Part shown: positions 49,346 to 63,377 of the stretch, one piece after another
Numbering within the stretch: position 1 is the stretch's first letter
How the letters are laid out: every line of letters begins with the position of its first letter
NCBI GenBank assembly: GCA_963565915.1
Contig: OY751485.1
Coordinates: 2,604,001 to 2,668,000, forward strand
Direction of reading: 5' to 3'
Origin: Entoloma clypeatum
Lineage: Eukaryota; Basidiomycota; Agaricomycetes; Agaricales; Entolomataceae
DNA length: 64,000 nt
Notes under the pieces: generated by a model
What the model was told of the DNA's origin: nothing
The model's database searches: none
The model's input: only the letters and a program-made list of their open reading frames with translations
Position numbers and translations under genes: made by a program

Positions 49346-49552
49346 TCGTCTTATTTGATGAAAGTGCTTCACACATGACACGAACGCTTGAATATATATT
49401 AGGATACCATACACAAATTATATAACTTCACCCCGGCCAGGAATCATTGTATCTGAGTTGTACAACGGAAGATCACCATCTGTGCTTCACACATCAAAAA
49501 CTCTACGAACTCAATGACATTATACCAAGTGTCCAGATCAGTAGACAGGGGT

Positions 49553-51711
<2,159 letters not shown>

Positions 51712-51906
51712 GGGATGCAGGAGTTGGTTGGCTAGCAGACATTGCTGGTCGAAACGTATATGTATTCACGTCCACGCCGACGACGCGAGGTTCAGACGCA
51801 CCGTGGAATATGCCGGGCGGAGATGGAATTCTTGTAAACCTTATTGTCGAGTATCATCACAAACTTCTGGCGTCCACATCACTCGCTATCCTCAAGACAA
51901 TCCGAC
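51712..51906. promoter_or_regulatory. bidirectional promoter of UGP1 copy B and RPS8
   Basis: 195 bp separate the two start codons. No clear TATA box or CACGTG was found. Ribosomal protein genes are highly expressed, so copy B may share an active promoter. Confidence 0.4.
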
Positions 51907-52828
51907 ATGGGTCAGCGCCGCCTCTATTTCTTTTGTCAAGTGGTCTCATAAATATTCCCTCGATTAGGTATTTCCAGATCCTCCCGGCACAAACGCTCAG
52001 AAACTGGCGCGCAGCGCGCTCACTATCGCAAGAAGCGAAAGTTTGAGTTGGGTCGTCAGCCCGCTAACACCAAGCTGGGGCCCAAACGTGTGCACACTGT
52101 ACGTGTTCGTGGAGGCAATTTCAAGTACAGGGCTCTTCGTCTCGAATCTGGGAACTTTGCATGGGGATCAGAACATGTCACTAAAAAGACAAGGATCATC
52201 GGCGTCGTGAGTGATTCTGAGGTTACGGAAATGTCACCGGTCCTAATCTTCCCCCAAGGTTTATAATGCCTCTAACAACGAGCTTGTCCGAACCAATACC
52301 CTTGTCAAGAATGCTATCATCCAAGTCGATGCAACTCCTTTCCGCCAATGGTATGAATCTCATGTATGTCATTAATTCAACATATCTATTGGGGCCTAGT
52401 GACCTCATTATCATAATCAGTACGCCCAACCGGTGACGAAGAAGGGCAGCAAAGCACAAGCCCCCGCTGCGACAAGCGAGACTGAAGTCAAAAAGCTGTC
52501 GAACCATGCACAGCGCAATCTTGACGAGAAGAAGAAAGGTGTCCTAAGCCACACCATTCGGGACATAACCAAATGATTGACTGCGTTTTACAGATGCGAA
52601 GATCGACCCTCTCCTGGAAAGCCAGTTTGCAGCTGGTCGCTTGTATGCCACGATCTCCAGCCGACCGGGGCAGTCTGGCCGCGCTGATGGGTACATTCTC
52701 GAGGGGAAGGAGCTTGAGGCACGTAGTCATTTATGCAAAAGCACCATCAATTTTAACTAACATGCGACTTTCTTTAGTTCTACCTTAGGAAAATCAGGAC
52801 AGGAAAGCAGAAGCACGGTCATACCTAA
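51907..52828 (+). CDS. RPS8: 40S ribosomal protein S8 (eS8)
   Basis: Exons 51907-51910, 51968-52206, 52259-52363, 52421-52538, 52594-52718 and 52778-52828 give 213 aa. The first exon is just ATGG, and splicing gives [12 protein letters not shown]. Family motifs follow: [52 protein letters not shown], and the terminal [17 protein letters not shown] structural protein of the small ribosomal subunit. Intron 5 (52719-52777) starts with GC (GAG/GCACGT); the nearby GT breaks the frame. It diverges from UGP1 copy B. Confidence 0.96.
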
Positions 52829-53074
52829 GTTGGCTTGGGGTTGTCGTTCGGCTTTCTTTACCAAGAGGTATATGCATCCACTATGCGTCAGAAATATGAT
52901 ATGCTTTGCGGAAAGAACCATCTGTATATGAAATGCAATGCTCTTACTTCATTTTGTCCCCTCTCCGTTGGTCGTCTGTTCCATCGCATTCAGTTTGAAA
53001 ATTGTCAATGTCCACACTATGTATTAGTCATGAGTTTCCAGTCTACCTCCAGCTTGTCTTGACATCGTGGCGCG

Positions 53075-53574
53075 ATGGTTTGTCGATCCACTCTGCTCTC
53101 CTTCCAAGCTAAAGTGTTGCCCAGCTTATCTTCTCCGTTTTCAAAACTCTCACAGATCAACAAGTGACAGTCGAGCTCAAGAACGACCTTTCCATCACTG
53201 GTATTCTTAAATCTGTAGACCAGTTACGCATCATTATCCATCATCAGACATCGGACTGATTTCGCCCAGGTTTTTGAATATTCGTCTGGACAACATCAAA
53301 GTCTCCGATGAGGGGAGACATCCACATATGGTACGGCCCAGATTTTTCCCTCTGTTTGACAGAGATCGAGCTTCGACACGCTTCCTTACCAGATGGCGGT
53401 CAAAAACTGTTTCATACGTGGCTCTGTTGTGCGTTATGTGCAGCTTTCAGCAGAGAACGTCGACACCCAGCTTTTGGAGGATGCGACGAGGAGAGGTAAG
53501 GATTTCGACTTCCAAAATAAAACAAAAATAAAACATATTCTGGCACAGAGGCCTTGAATCAAGCAAAACGATGA
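53075..53574 (+). CDS. LSM2: U6 snRNA-associated Sm-like protein Lsm2
   Basis: Exons 53075-53077, 53125-53222, 53270-53330, 53393-53495 and 53549-53574 give 96 aa, the usual Lsm2 length. The first exon is only the ATG. Splicing gives MLIFSVFKTLTDQQVTVELKND. Sm1 (SITGILKSVDQFLNIRLDN) and Sm2 (NCFIRGSVVRYVQL) motifs are complete, and the C-terminus is DATRREALNQAKR. Lsm2 is part of the Lsm1-7 ring (mRNA decay) and the Lsm2-8 ring (U6 snRNA). The gene is invisible to simple start-to-stop scanning because of the 3-nt first exon; the donor (GTTTGT) and branch/acceptor are normal. Confidence 0.92.
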
Positions 53575-53696
53575 TGGAACATTTAATATATATATATCGG
53601 TATGTCTGAGTTCATTATAGGGTACAAGACATGCTCAGTTCAAAGATCAAGCAGGGCATCTCTCTATTGCAGGTGATATAAAGAGTATTATATACA

Positions 53697-54890
53697 CTAC
53701 GATTCTGGGTGTTTCCACACTTTAACAGTGCCATCAGCACTCGAAGTAATTAACTCATGGTTTGTGGGGTGGTGCTCCGTCCATGTAATCACCTTCCGGT
53801 GGACCCTGGGAGGAGGGTTAGGCTGGAGGACTGTGGCCTGAAAAACATTTATTATGAGTCTCGCATTGCCTTGAAGATGGTACACTTGCATCAAGGAGAT
53901 CCCATGTCCATATAGCACCACTCTCGTCTCCACAGACAACAGTAGCTTCACCATGACCAAAGCAGCTGCGACACCGGTAAGCTTCGTTGGAGTGTCCAGT
54001 GAAATTGTTCAACATCTTTCCCGTCGTCGTATCCATTAGACGAATATGTGAGTCAAGTGTTGTCACGAGCAGGGTCTGGTTATCTTTCGTGGGTACAACA
54101 GACGTGACAGGTTCTGGTTTCCGGGCCATTATCAGGCGACAATCACGATTGGAGGAGCACATAAGACATACGACCTATGAAATCGGAACGAAGTTCGCCC
54201 TTGCGGAGGTCGTACGTTCTGATGTGCCCGTCGACAGAACCGGTGATAATTTGTGAGGCGTCAACGTGAATGGTTTGTACGGCATCACGAGCCTCCTCTA
54301 GAATTTGAATTGCTTGACGATTCTGAGCTCTATTCGCCTTGGCCCTGGCTATAGTACGAATAATGTGATGAACATACCGGAGATCCCACAGCCTGACGGT
54401 GCCATCGAATGACCCTGAAAAAAAGCATCATGTCAGGCGGCTTTTCATACAGGGCAAGTGACTTGCCGCTCGCAATCACAGTGGCATCCTCATTGAATTC
54501 AACGACATATATCTTGCCCATATGGCCAGATATTCTGCGTGTTGTGACACCGGTTGCGACGTCCCAAAGGAAGACAGAACGATCCCCGCCAGATGATGCA
54601 AACTTGGCATTGTCGTGTGCGCTACCAAGGAGTGAGTGGGGGGAGGTACATAAAGAATACGAGTTCATCTACACCGATATTGAGAGTACTTCGTAGCCAT
54701 GGGCAGCGAAAACTTTGATCTCGGAGCCAATGTTCGCGTTCCAAAGTCGGATTGTGCGGTCCTGACCCCCAGATAGGATGTAATTTGCAGAACCTTTTGA
54801 GTAGCGAGCAACATTGACGGGGCCCTTGTGGTTCTCCAGAGAAACATGTACCGAGCGGGGCACTTGTTGGATACCTCGAGATGGAGCCAT
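53697..54890 (-). CDS. WD40 scaffold protein MORG1 (WDR83)
   Basis: Exons 54890-54673, 54621-54467, 54413-54377, 54329-54175, 54113-53884 and 53837-53697 give 311 aa, matching MORG1 length. WD repeats are regular: NYILSGGQDRTIRLWN, KFASSGGDRSVFLWD, VIASGSFDGTVRLWDLR, IITGSVDGHIRTYDLR, LLVTTLDSHIRLMD, VVCGDESGAIWTWD and LITSSADGTVKVWK. In animals MORG1 organises ERK signalling; it is also a spliceosome-associated protein. Intron 2 (54414-54466) uses a GC donor (AGCG/GCAAGT); the only nearby GT breaks the frame. Its ATG is 48 bp from that of the divergent F-box gene. Confidence 0.9.
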
Positions 54891-54938
54891 GGAGGTCGTG
54901 GTCACCATCGTCGAAGCAGCATGTGACCAGGTCGACAA

Positions 54939-56665
54939 ATGTCAAAGCACCGTCTGTCTCCGAACCCCCTAGTACCAGCCGCGAAACGTCTGCATACTCC
55001 AGGGCTTCATCCGTTATCTCGGCAGCGCCATCTTTCCTTCGATTCACTGTACGATGAGCTACTTCTCTGCATCTTCTCTCACCTCTCTGCTGCCGATCTC
55101 TGTGTGGCCCAGGCCATAAATAAGAACTGGCAGAGACTGGCAGTTGACGGCGAGCTCTGGAGGAACCTGTATCTCAAAACGTTTGGCAGGTCTCGCCTCC
55201 GGGGCTCCAAAGGCTTCACTGGCTTCGCACGCGCGGACGGCAGAGAAGTACGACCATTGCCCGTAAGAGCCTCCTCGAACCAAGAGGATCTCAAAGACTG
55301 GAAATGGATGTTCCGAATCAGCTCAAATTGGAGGAAAGGTCCGTTTTGCTTACAACCACCGACAGATTCGTCAGTTTACCCTTGATCCTAGGTCGTTGTG
55401 CTGTCGATCAGGTTGGCGACGCTTCAGGTCCACCCTTCACTGAACAAGCATCCCATTTCCGCATCCATGTTCTCCTTGCTGGCGACCTCACGATTACAGC
55501 ATCCTCCCAACCCTCGATTAGCCCAACTATCCATATATTTGACCGCTCTCGTACCAAGCACTCTGTGACTTGCGAATCACAGGTCCGAGACAGCCTGCCT
55601 GAGATTACTACTCTCGCCATCGACCAATCAGCACCTTTGCTAAACCAATTGCGTCTCGTGGCTTTTCTATCGACAGGCGAAATTTTTGTACCCTCCGTCC
55701 GCCCGGGCCAGCTTACGGCGCCAACGCAAATATTGTCGTATGGACCAAATCCGAGACGTGGAGGAGACATCCGTGTCGTCGAAGCTGTTTATCATCACCC
55801 ACTTCTTGTCAGCCTTTCTCAAGACTTTAAACTTTCAATATACGACTTATCTGGCAACACTGCAAAGCATACCCAGACCCTCTCATCTTTCACATCTTTC
55901 CCTCCGACCTCTCTCGTGTTATCAACACCGACCTCAACTACTTACAAGCTGGTCATCGCGTATGTGATTCCGGTTTATCCAGCACATTGGACAGTTGGCG
56001 CAACAGAACTTATGATTTCTGGACTTCAAACAAACTCGAGTTGTTCACATAATCCCACTTCTGCCTCGTCACTTTTTTCTTCACCATCCTCAGTTGACCC
56101 GTTATGCGTGATCTCAACCCGGACAACCCGTGCCATGGACATTCCTCAAGGGTGGATCGATGTGACCAAACTGCACAGCATGCGTGAACAATGGAGTCGA
56201 AAATTATCACGAGTCGGGGATACGCAAACAGACGGAAAGTGGGTCGTGCTGGCTTCAGGGGAGGAAGGACCCATTAGAACATCAATTACTTCCTCATCAT
56301 CACAGCCCGTGGAACGCACAGGGACCTCGCAGTCTACCTCTTCCACGCCGCTTCAACTGTACCGTCTATATCTCCCTTCCTCAAATTCGATTGCAAGCGC
56401 GGCGCCTAAAATGTGGTTTGTGCGTACGCTGCATGGCCAAACAGGGCCTATCTCGTCGCTTGCACTCTCGGACGGTCGCTGTGTGGGCCTCGGTCTCAAC
56501 GGAAGCCTATGGGTCTGGGATCTGGAGGCTGGCACTGGAGCTGAGGTATGCTGCGAAAGCGGCCCGGTAGGCAGACTCGGAGAAAAAGGCGTGGTGGTGT
56601 TCGACGACAAGCAAATCGTTACGACAGAGGGAGGTCGGATTATAATACGTAGGTTTGATATTTAG
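54939..56665 (+). CDS. F-box protein with C-terminal beta-propeller-like region
   Basis: Exons 54939-55338 and 55392-56665 give 557 aa. An F-box at ~33-80 reads LSFDSLYDELLLCIFSHLSAADLCVAQAINKNW, then LAVDGELWRNLY. The long second exon has repeated beta-strand patterns and ends with WD-like units (HGQTGPISSLALSDGRCVGLGLNGSLWVWD). F-box proteins bind Skp1 and recruit substrates to SCF ubiquitin ligases. The propeller probably binds the substrate, which is unknown. Confidence 0.84.
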
Positions 56666-56760
56666 AGAAATCTATTATAATCAGATGGTGTTGTCAAATA
56701 AAGGGTGATATCGCAAGCTCACAAGTGCATACTAGTGGATCGGATGCCACAACAAACGGA

Positions 56761-57247
56761 ATGCGCTGTGCTCACCAGAGTGATGTCCGTTGGGGAGTCT
56801 TTGGTTGGTCGAAAGCTACGTTTGATGGGACGGTGAGGCAGTCGACTAGGGTTGATTCGGATAGGGCTGATCGGTGCTTCAGGTTACTTTCTTATGAGAG
56901 TGATACCGGATTGATTCTGTTGGTAGAGGGCGACACGGCGGCGCTGATCGACGTATCGCTGTGTGTTGACCTTCTGTCCACCTCGTGGATCCGAGAGCAT
57001 CTGAGTCCCATTCTCGTTGTGGGACATCTTGAGGCGTGTTCGGTAAGTGCTGATGCGACACACGGACGGAGTGTTTTCTGATGGGCTCAAGGAGCAATTG
57101 GCTATACCGACGATCCCCAGACATGCTCGCGCGCCAGAAGTGGACGCGAGACTGGTGATCCGAGCGGTGTTGGTGGCCCCAGCGGCGGACTTGGAGATGG
57201 ATAGGTGGAATGTGGGTATCGAGGAGCGGGAGGTGGCAGGGTACTAG
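56761..57247 (+). CDS. Ten1-like OB-fold protein (telomere CST complex)
   Basis: Exons 56761-57042 and 57092-57247 give 145 aa. The 49-nt intron has a GTAAGT donor and a CTGAT branch. The order of strands is that of a small OB-fold: CFRLLSYESDTGLILLVEGDTAALIDVSLCVDLLSTSWIR (written here in part), then LSPILVVGHLEACS, then ARLVIRAVLVAPAADLEMDRWNVGIEERE. This follows fungal Ten1 proteins, where a G(x)L strand, an ALVDVNLLLE-type strand, an NVIGY-type strand and a final QAL.LWSAG-type strand occur in that order. Ten1 binds Stn1 and protects telomeres. The first ~35 residues are less certain. The assignment rests on pattern only, so it is moderate. Confidence 0.55.
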
Positions 57248-57259
57248 TATGATGTCTAA

Positions 57260-58684
57260 ATGGAGTTGCAATCTGATCACACCGGGATTATCAGCGCGCC
57301 ATCCTCATCCTCCTCCACGATGTGCTCAACACCCACCCTCGCATCGTCCTCACGCCACCCCGTCCACCTCTTCTGGGACCCACCCGTCGCACAGTGCTAC
57401 TTCCCAACCTCTGACCTGCGCTCCGCCCATCCCCCCTCTCGCCGATCATCCATTCCCCCGCCACACCGTGTAACGCCACCCCAACAAGAGTCAAGCTGTC
57501 TTCATCCTACAGCTTCAAAGCACTCCAACCTCCTTCCAAAGCGCAAGCAGATTGAGCCCGGCGTGTGGTCCGATGGAAATGACCGTGTCCTATCTGCCGC
57601 ATGCCCATCCGTTCAGGCCTTTCTCAAGTCCGCCCGCCGCATCATGTCTCTTCCCCCGGCGCCCAACGAGTCTGTTTTCGCCCTCGCCGCCCTCGATGTC
57701 TTCTATCATATAGACGACCCCGCACACTGGATGTTTTGGAATGACGACAAGAAACACAACACCGCCGACATCGTCAGTCGCATCTCCCGTATGTCTTACT
57801 CCTCGCAGCTTGCTTTGTAGACCGATCACCCTGATCGGTTTTCTCATCCAGTCCATCGCCCTCAACTCATCCAATCCCGCGTTGCCTGGAACGGCACCCC
57901 CGAATACCTATTCATTCTATCCAGTCTTCACGGAACGTCATCTCTCCCCGTCTACGAAAACAAAGAATGGTACCCGATCTTGAATCCTTCCAAGGTCCCA
58001 TCACCTCCCAGAGTGATAAACCTACGAAAGCGAAAGGTACAGCATGTGGAGCAAAGCGAGCCTTCTGAATCGGCCGAGCTCGAGGATGTGGAATCTCGTC
58101 CCAAGAGAGTCAAGCCCAGTTCCAATCCGAAGAGACAACCCAGTCCCTCGGGTGTCAGCGTTGATACCAATCAGACAGAGATGTCGCAAGAGTCACCCAT
58201 CGGAACATCTATCACATCTATAGAAGACACGGAGGTAGTTCCAAGTAGTTCAGCCGCACTTGAAGGCAAACAGGCTCCTCTCTATACGAGAAAGAGAAAA
58301 CGCCCTGGTCGTCAACCATCTCAACAGCTTTACCCGATGACCACAATTCTCCAGGAGCCATCTCCGAATGCAATGTCCGTGCTTCTTACGCCCGCCGTCG
58401 GATCACATTCCCGCAATCGGTCGATATCCCAAGCATCATCGCAAACGATTGTCAGCGCGCGGGATCGGCGGTCTGTCTCGGTGCTTTCCGCGATCACCGC
58501 TGTTGAGATTTTCACCCCACTGCGGGACGAGCTGATGAAGGTCGATCAGATTACGGAAGAGAGCAAGGAAGAGCTGGGCATGGTGACCCGAGGTCGCGCC
58601 AATAAGAGCCGGATGGTTGGTCAGAGCAAAGAGGGAGGTAGACGATCTGTCAAGCGCACCAAGAGAAAAGGAGGGATCAAGTAA
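57260..58684 (+). CDS. unrecognised protein with globular N-terminal and basic Ser/Pro-rich C-terminal half
   Basis: Exons 57260-57788 and 57852-58684 give 453 aa; an in-frame ATG at 57320 is an alternative start. After a Ser/Pro-rich leader, a folded-looking stretch runs from VWSDGNDRVLSAACPSVQAF through ALAALDVFYHIDDPAHWMFW to RVAWNGTPEYLFILSS and VYENKEWYPIL. The C-terminal half has basic clusters (RKRKV, RKRKRPG, VKRTKRKGG), suggesting a nuclear, possibly DNA-binding protein. No family is recognised. Its ATG is only 12 nt after the Ten1-like stop on the same strand. Confidence 0.7.
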
Positions 58685-59280
58685 CAGAGGTGACCACCGT
58701 TCTACATTGTATTGTTCTCTCCTCCTTGTTTTCAATTTTTTTTTTGGATTTGTTGGATACAGTGTAACTGTACATCGAATTGTATACATGCCACGCCCGC
58801 GGTTAATGTTTGATCTTGCTGCATGTGGACTATCGTTGCTCATATTATTCCGCTCGCCTTCACGGAGAGGTTTATGTAACAGCAGCTATTCTGCTCTCTG
58901 ATACTGAGCAGTTGTGGGGACGCGTACTATTGTTATCACCGTGACGGGTCACATGATGTGATGATTGGCGAGGCGTCACGAGATCGCGAAGTCACTTACT
59001 CATGCGTTGAATCGGGGGACTATAACCCCCCTTTTTTCCCCCTGAGACAGGCCCTTGTAGATACGAGGGAGATCGGGTAAGGGGAGGGATGAGACAAGAA
59101 GGAACGGGGGTATCGGTCGGAGTTACCGAGGAACATGCCGGTGCCGGTGACTAGAGCCGTGCTGCCCGGGACCAGTGGCCGTGCCTGGCCGTCCGGGGAC
59201 GACAGCTACCCGTTTGGACAGGTTTGCATTCAGTTTGCATCCGCTCTTCCCGTCCCTCTTGTCTCCTCCCACCACCACCC
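58685..59280. other. intergenic region with TCAC/GTGA motif cluster
   Basis: 596 bp between two same-strand genes. It holds the 17-bp motif at 58936-58952, further GTCAC/TGATG units just after it, and a C/T-rich tract near 59025-59045. No gene is seen. Confidence 0.5.
58936..58952. promoter_or_regulatory. TCACCGTGACGGGTCAC motif
   Basis: 16 of 17 bases match the motif at 1487-1503 upstream of the CSL gene. Here it lies about 330 bp upstream of the next ATG. It may be a shared factor site. Confidence 0.3.
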
Positions 59281-61053
59281 ATGGCACGACGGTGAGCAGC
59301 ATCCCCTCGTCGCCACCCCAGATGCTGACCTCGCCTCCGCAGCGCATGGACCCGCGACCAGCTCCTCAGGAAACTCGAGGTCAGTCCGCCCCTCCAGCCC
59401 CACTCACCCACTCCCCTCACCCATCTCACAGATCCTCGGTCCTCTCCACGACCCCCTCCCCCCCGCTCTCCCGCTCTCCCCCCCCGTCTCCCGCCACCCG
59501 TCTCCAACCCCTCTCACAAAGCGCAAGTTCGATCCCGCCCCCGACCACGACCACTTCAAGCGCCCCAGAACAGCCTCCGTCCTTTCAGACCGTAATCCCC
59601 ACAAGCAGCCCCAGTCCCTCGCCCGAGTCGCTTCCCATACCCCCCTCCACACCACACGCAACGAGCCTTGCGAGGATGGCGAACTCCGGGAGGAGCCAAT
59701 GCTCGCCTCCTCCTCACGCCTCCCTCCCCCTGCTCCTCCCCAAGTCCCACCTAGCATGGTGCCCATCCGCCGCCCAAAGCGAGGCAAAACCGACTATCGG
59801 CATCATGATGTCCTTCATGATAAGTACCACGACGCTGGTCGCAAGCTCAAGTACTCAGGCGATGCCCGATTTTGGTCCACATACCCCACAACCCATAAAG
59901 AATATCGTCCCCTCGCTGACCCACCACATCCCAACTCTCCATACCACAAACACGGTGGCTTGATTGCGCGTCTTGAGCTCGTCGATGCTCTCGTGTGCTT
60001 CACATATGCAATATGGAACAAGGACTATGGCAGAAGGAACTGCTACAGGACAACCTGGGGCACAATCGATGCATTCCTTTTCTGGTGCAAGCAAAAATGG
60101 CTTGCAGAAGAAGGTATCTTAGACGCCGAAAAGGCATTCATCGGCCTCATGTAAGATGGCCCCAAATTATGCCTTCTTTTCCTCACCCAACTCACCTTCG
60201 CCACAGCTTCTTGATTGAGGGTTTCATCAATGCCAGGAAACTCGCATACATGGCAAACTCCCAACTCGACAAGGATGTCAGCCTCCTTTACGACGACATG
60301 AAGACCCAAATCGCCAAAGCAGCCGTCAAAGCTGAGCAAGACGTTCTCGGCGTCCCCAAAACGCATGCGCCCTCCGCCATGCTGCCGTCCCCAGCCAGCA
60401 TTGCACCCGCGAACAGTGCGAACTCCACACCCATCAATGGAACTCCTGATACCACCGCATCAACATCCTCCAACCCCCTTCAACGGGCCGCCTATCATCC
60501 TGGGCAAAGTATCATACACGAAAAACTACTCCCGGAGCGTTACAGGGATGCTCCCATACCTGCTCATGTAATGGACGATATGGTCGCAGCAAAGACGCTC
60601 ATCAGCCCCACCCTTGTGCAAAATCTCCGGGAGCAAACCCTTGGAACCACGGTCGCCGGACAAGCCGTGACTCATGCACAAAATTCTCTCAACATCTCCA
60701 CCCTGGTGCGATTCTTTCCAAACACATTCGCCCGTGTCGTCTACACGACCCTATCCCCAACTGAGGAACATGAGCCAGACTTTGAAGACGAAGAAGGCGA
60801 ACTCTTCTGGCCAGGACAGTGCATCAACGGGGAAGGTCTAGGATGGGTCTGCCTCATGGGAAAGGCAATGATAAAAGAGTTTGGTAAAGCTTACGGATAC
60901 AGAGGCCTCGATGGCGTTGTTCCCAAGCCCAAACCCGAAGAGGAAGATGGAAACAAAGCTTTTCGGCCTCATTCTCAATCCCTACCGCAACGACCCGGAT
61001 CTACCCCGCAGGGACATACCCCGCAGGGATACTCGTCGCAAGGACAGCGGTAG
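59281..61053 (+). CDS. unrecognised helical protein, probably fungal-specific
   Basis: Exons 59281-59291, 59343-59379, 59432-60150 and 60207-61053 give 537 aa. Two 51-52 nt introns at the start give MARRAWTRDQLLRKLEILGPL and avoid an odd Gly/His-rich leader. A Pro/Ser and KRKFDP/FKRPR basic region follows. A folded core comes next: RFWSTYPTTHKEYRPLADPP, then ARLELVDALVCFTYAIWNKD, TTWGTIDAFLFWCKQKWLAE, KAFIGLIFLIEGFINARKLAYMAN and, later, LVRFFPNTFARVVYTTL. The helix-rich core with a charged N-terminus looks like a nuclear adaptor. I do not recognise the family. Codon use and splicing are good. Confidence 0.72.
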
Positions 61054-61733
61054 CGCCCTAGTCTTCCTTGTGCCCGCCATACTCGAAAACGATCCGAAAA
61101 TCATTTCTCAATCGTATTCCACATAGAAAAGAGCGCCAACGCACGCTGCACTGAACCTACCTAGCATCTGTTCACGCTCGGCTCCCGGTCATACCCTGTT
61201 CATGATCGTTTGCAAACCGCTCTCTAGAATCCGTGGGACTCGGCCTATTACCCATGTCCTCCCGCCTGATAAATGGGACTCGGCGATTTCTCATCAGTCA
61301 CAGAATGAAGGCATCATTCTTTGGACTCAAGTTCCGGCGGAGGAGAAATGTCTTATCATATCATTTCTTTCCTCACATCAGCAACAACATAAATTTTGTG
61401 CTTCATTTCATGTGCTTCGGGCAACCCAAATCCTCCCCTACTCCATCCATTGTTGTTTTATAATCATATCTTGTATAAGAAAAGATCTGTGTACTTGAAC
61501 GCCCGAAATCAAGCGTAAAACGATTTCGCTTTGAGCGATGGTGGGGGAGGTGAACAGGGACTGCGACTCAAATGCATTTCGGCGACGATGAGTTTTGAAT
61601 AGAAGAAATCCATGAGTTGATGAACATAGACGGGCATGGACACCAAGCATAGATTACTCGAATGAAACTATGAGGACACCGGCAGAAGACATTGCTCCCC
61701 TTTTTCATCGGATAACCTCCCATAGCACAACAA
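61054..61733. other. convergent 3' intergenic region
   Basis: 680 bp lie between the convergent stops of the preceding gene and RPS5. Several T/A-rich stretches could be 3' UTR signals. No gene is seen. Confidence 0.5.
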
Positions 61734-62639
<906 letters not shown>

Positions 62640-63052
62640 GATTGGGTCTCGAGGGGTTGAAGAACCGCTTATTTTTGACAGTTCAGCACGATGTCGAGCA
62701 CGGCGGGCGTGTGTTTGGATTTGTTGGCGGGACCAAACAGGAATCAAGGTTTGAAGGCCGGCACATTCCAGAACAACTATACAGTATCACTCACGATTTT
62801 TTTTGGCTTAGTAATGAGCTGTGACGCAGGGTCAAGGGTCTCGGGCCGGATCAAGTTGGCGGGCAAATGTCGTGGAGTAGCTGGTCGGTGGAGTCCAAGT
62901 GCACGACCTTGAGTACCAAGCCGCGATGGCGGCGGCAGTTGTTGATACTCGTGGTGGGCGGTTGACTCGGAGCGCGATGGACGATGCGGCACACCAAAAT
63001 TGTCACATCAGACCATTGATGATCATTACAAAGCCAAAAAAAAAATTGCAAC
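62640..63052. other. RPS5 upstream region
   Basis: 413 bp upstream of RPS5 contain A-rich runs and scattered short open frames without coding signs. No gene is seen before the palindromic element. Confidence 0.45.
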
Positions 63053-63377
63053 AGTGCTTTGCATGTCATCAGAGGTTATTAATATTTGCAACTTCGCTCA
63101 AATCAATTTGTCCGGGATCTGATTGGCTGCTCACCCTTTCAAAAAGGGTCAACACGATTTTGAAAGGAAGTGCTCTAAGTATTCTGCAATTGAGGCGAAA
63201 TACAAATCTGCTTAGCAATGATCCGATCTCCCTGTGAGGGGCCGAGCTGGTGGCAAAGCCCGAGCAGCCTGGGGCCTGGGCAAGCTCGTTGACCATTTCA
63301 GGAAGTTCCAGGGAGATCCGATCATTGTTAAGCAGATTTGTATTTCGCCTCAACTGCAGAATGACATGCAAAGCACT
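63053..63377. mobile_element. MITE-like palindromic element
   Basis: The element is bounded by perfect 17-bp inverted ends, AGTGCTTTGCATGTCAT (63053-63069) and its complement (63361-63377). Next to the right end is a 54-bp arm (63309-63362). It pairs with 63181-63234, with three mismatches, across a 74-bp spacer. In the left half the arm is separated from its end by about 112 bp that contain another perfect 10-bp hairpin (63134-63143 with 63159-63168). It has no coding capacity. No clear target-site duplication is visible, so it is either an old MITE with a nested insertion or another kind of inverted duplication. Confidence 0.55.

Noticed and set aside
52207..52258. snoRNA inside an RPS8 intron
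   Set aside because: The intron is only 52 nt and lacks paired C/D or H/ACA boxes.
59135..59431. Upstream in-frame extension of the gene at 59281, giving a Gly/His/Pro-rich leader
   Set aside because: Two normal 51-52 nt introns with good branch sites give a helical N-terminus instead; the extension reads like translated intron and UTR.
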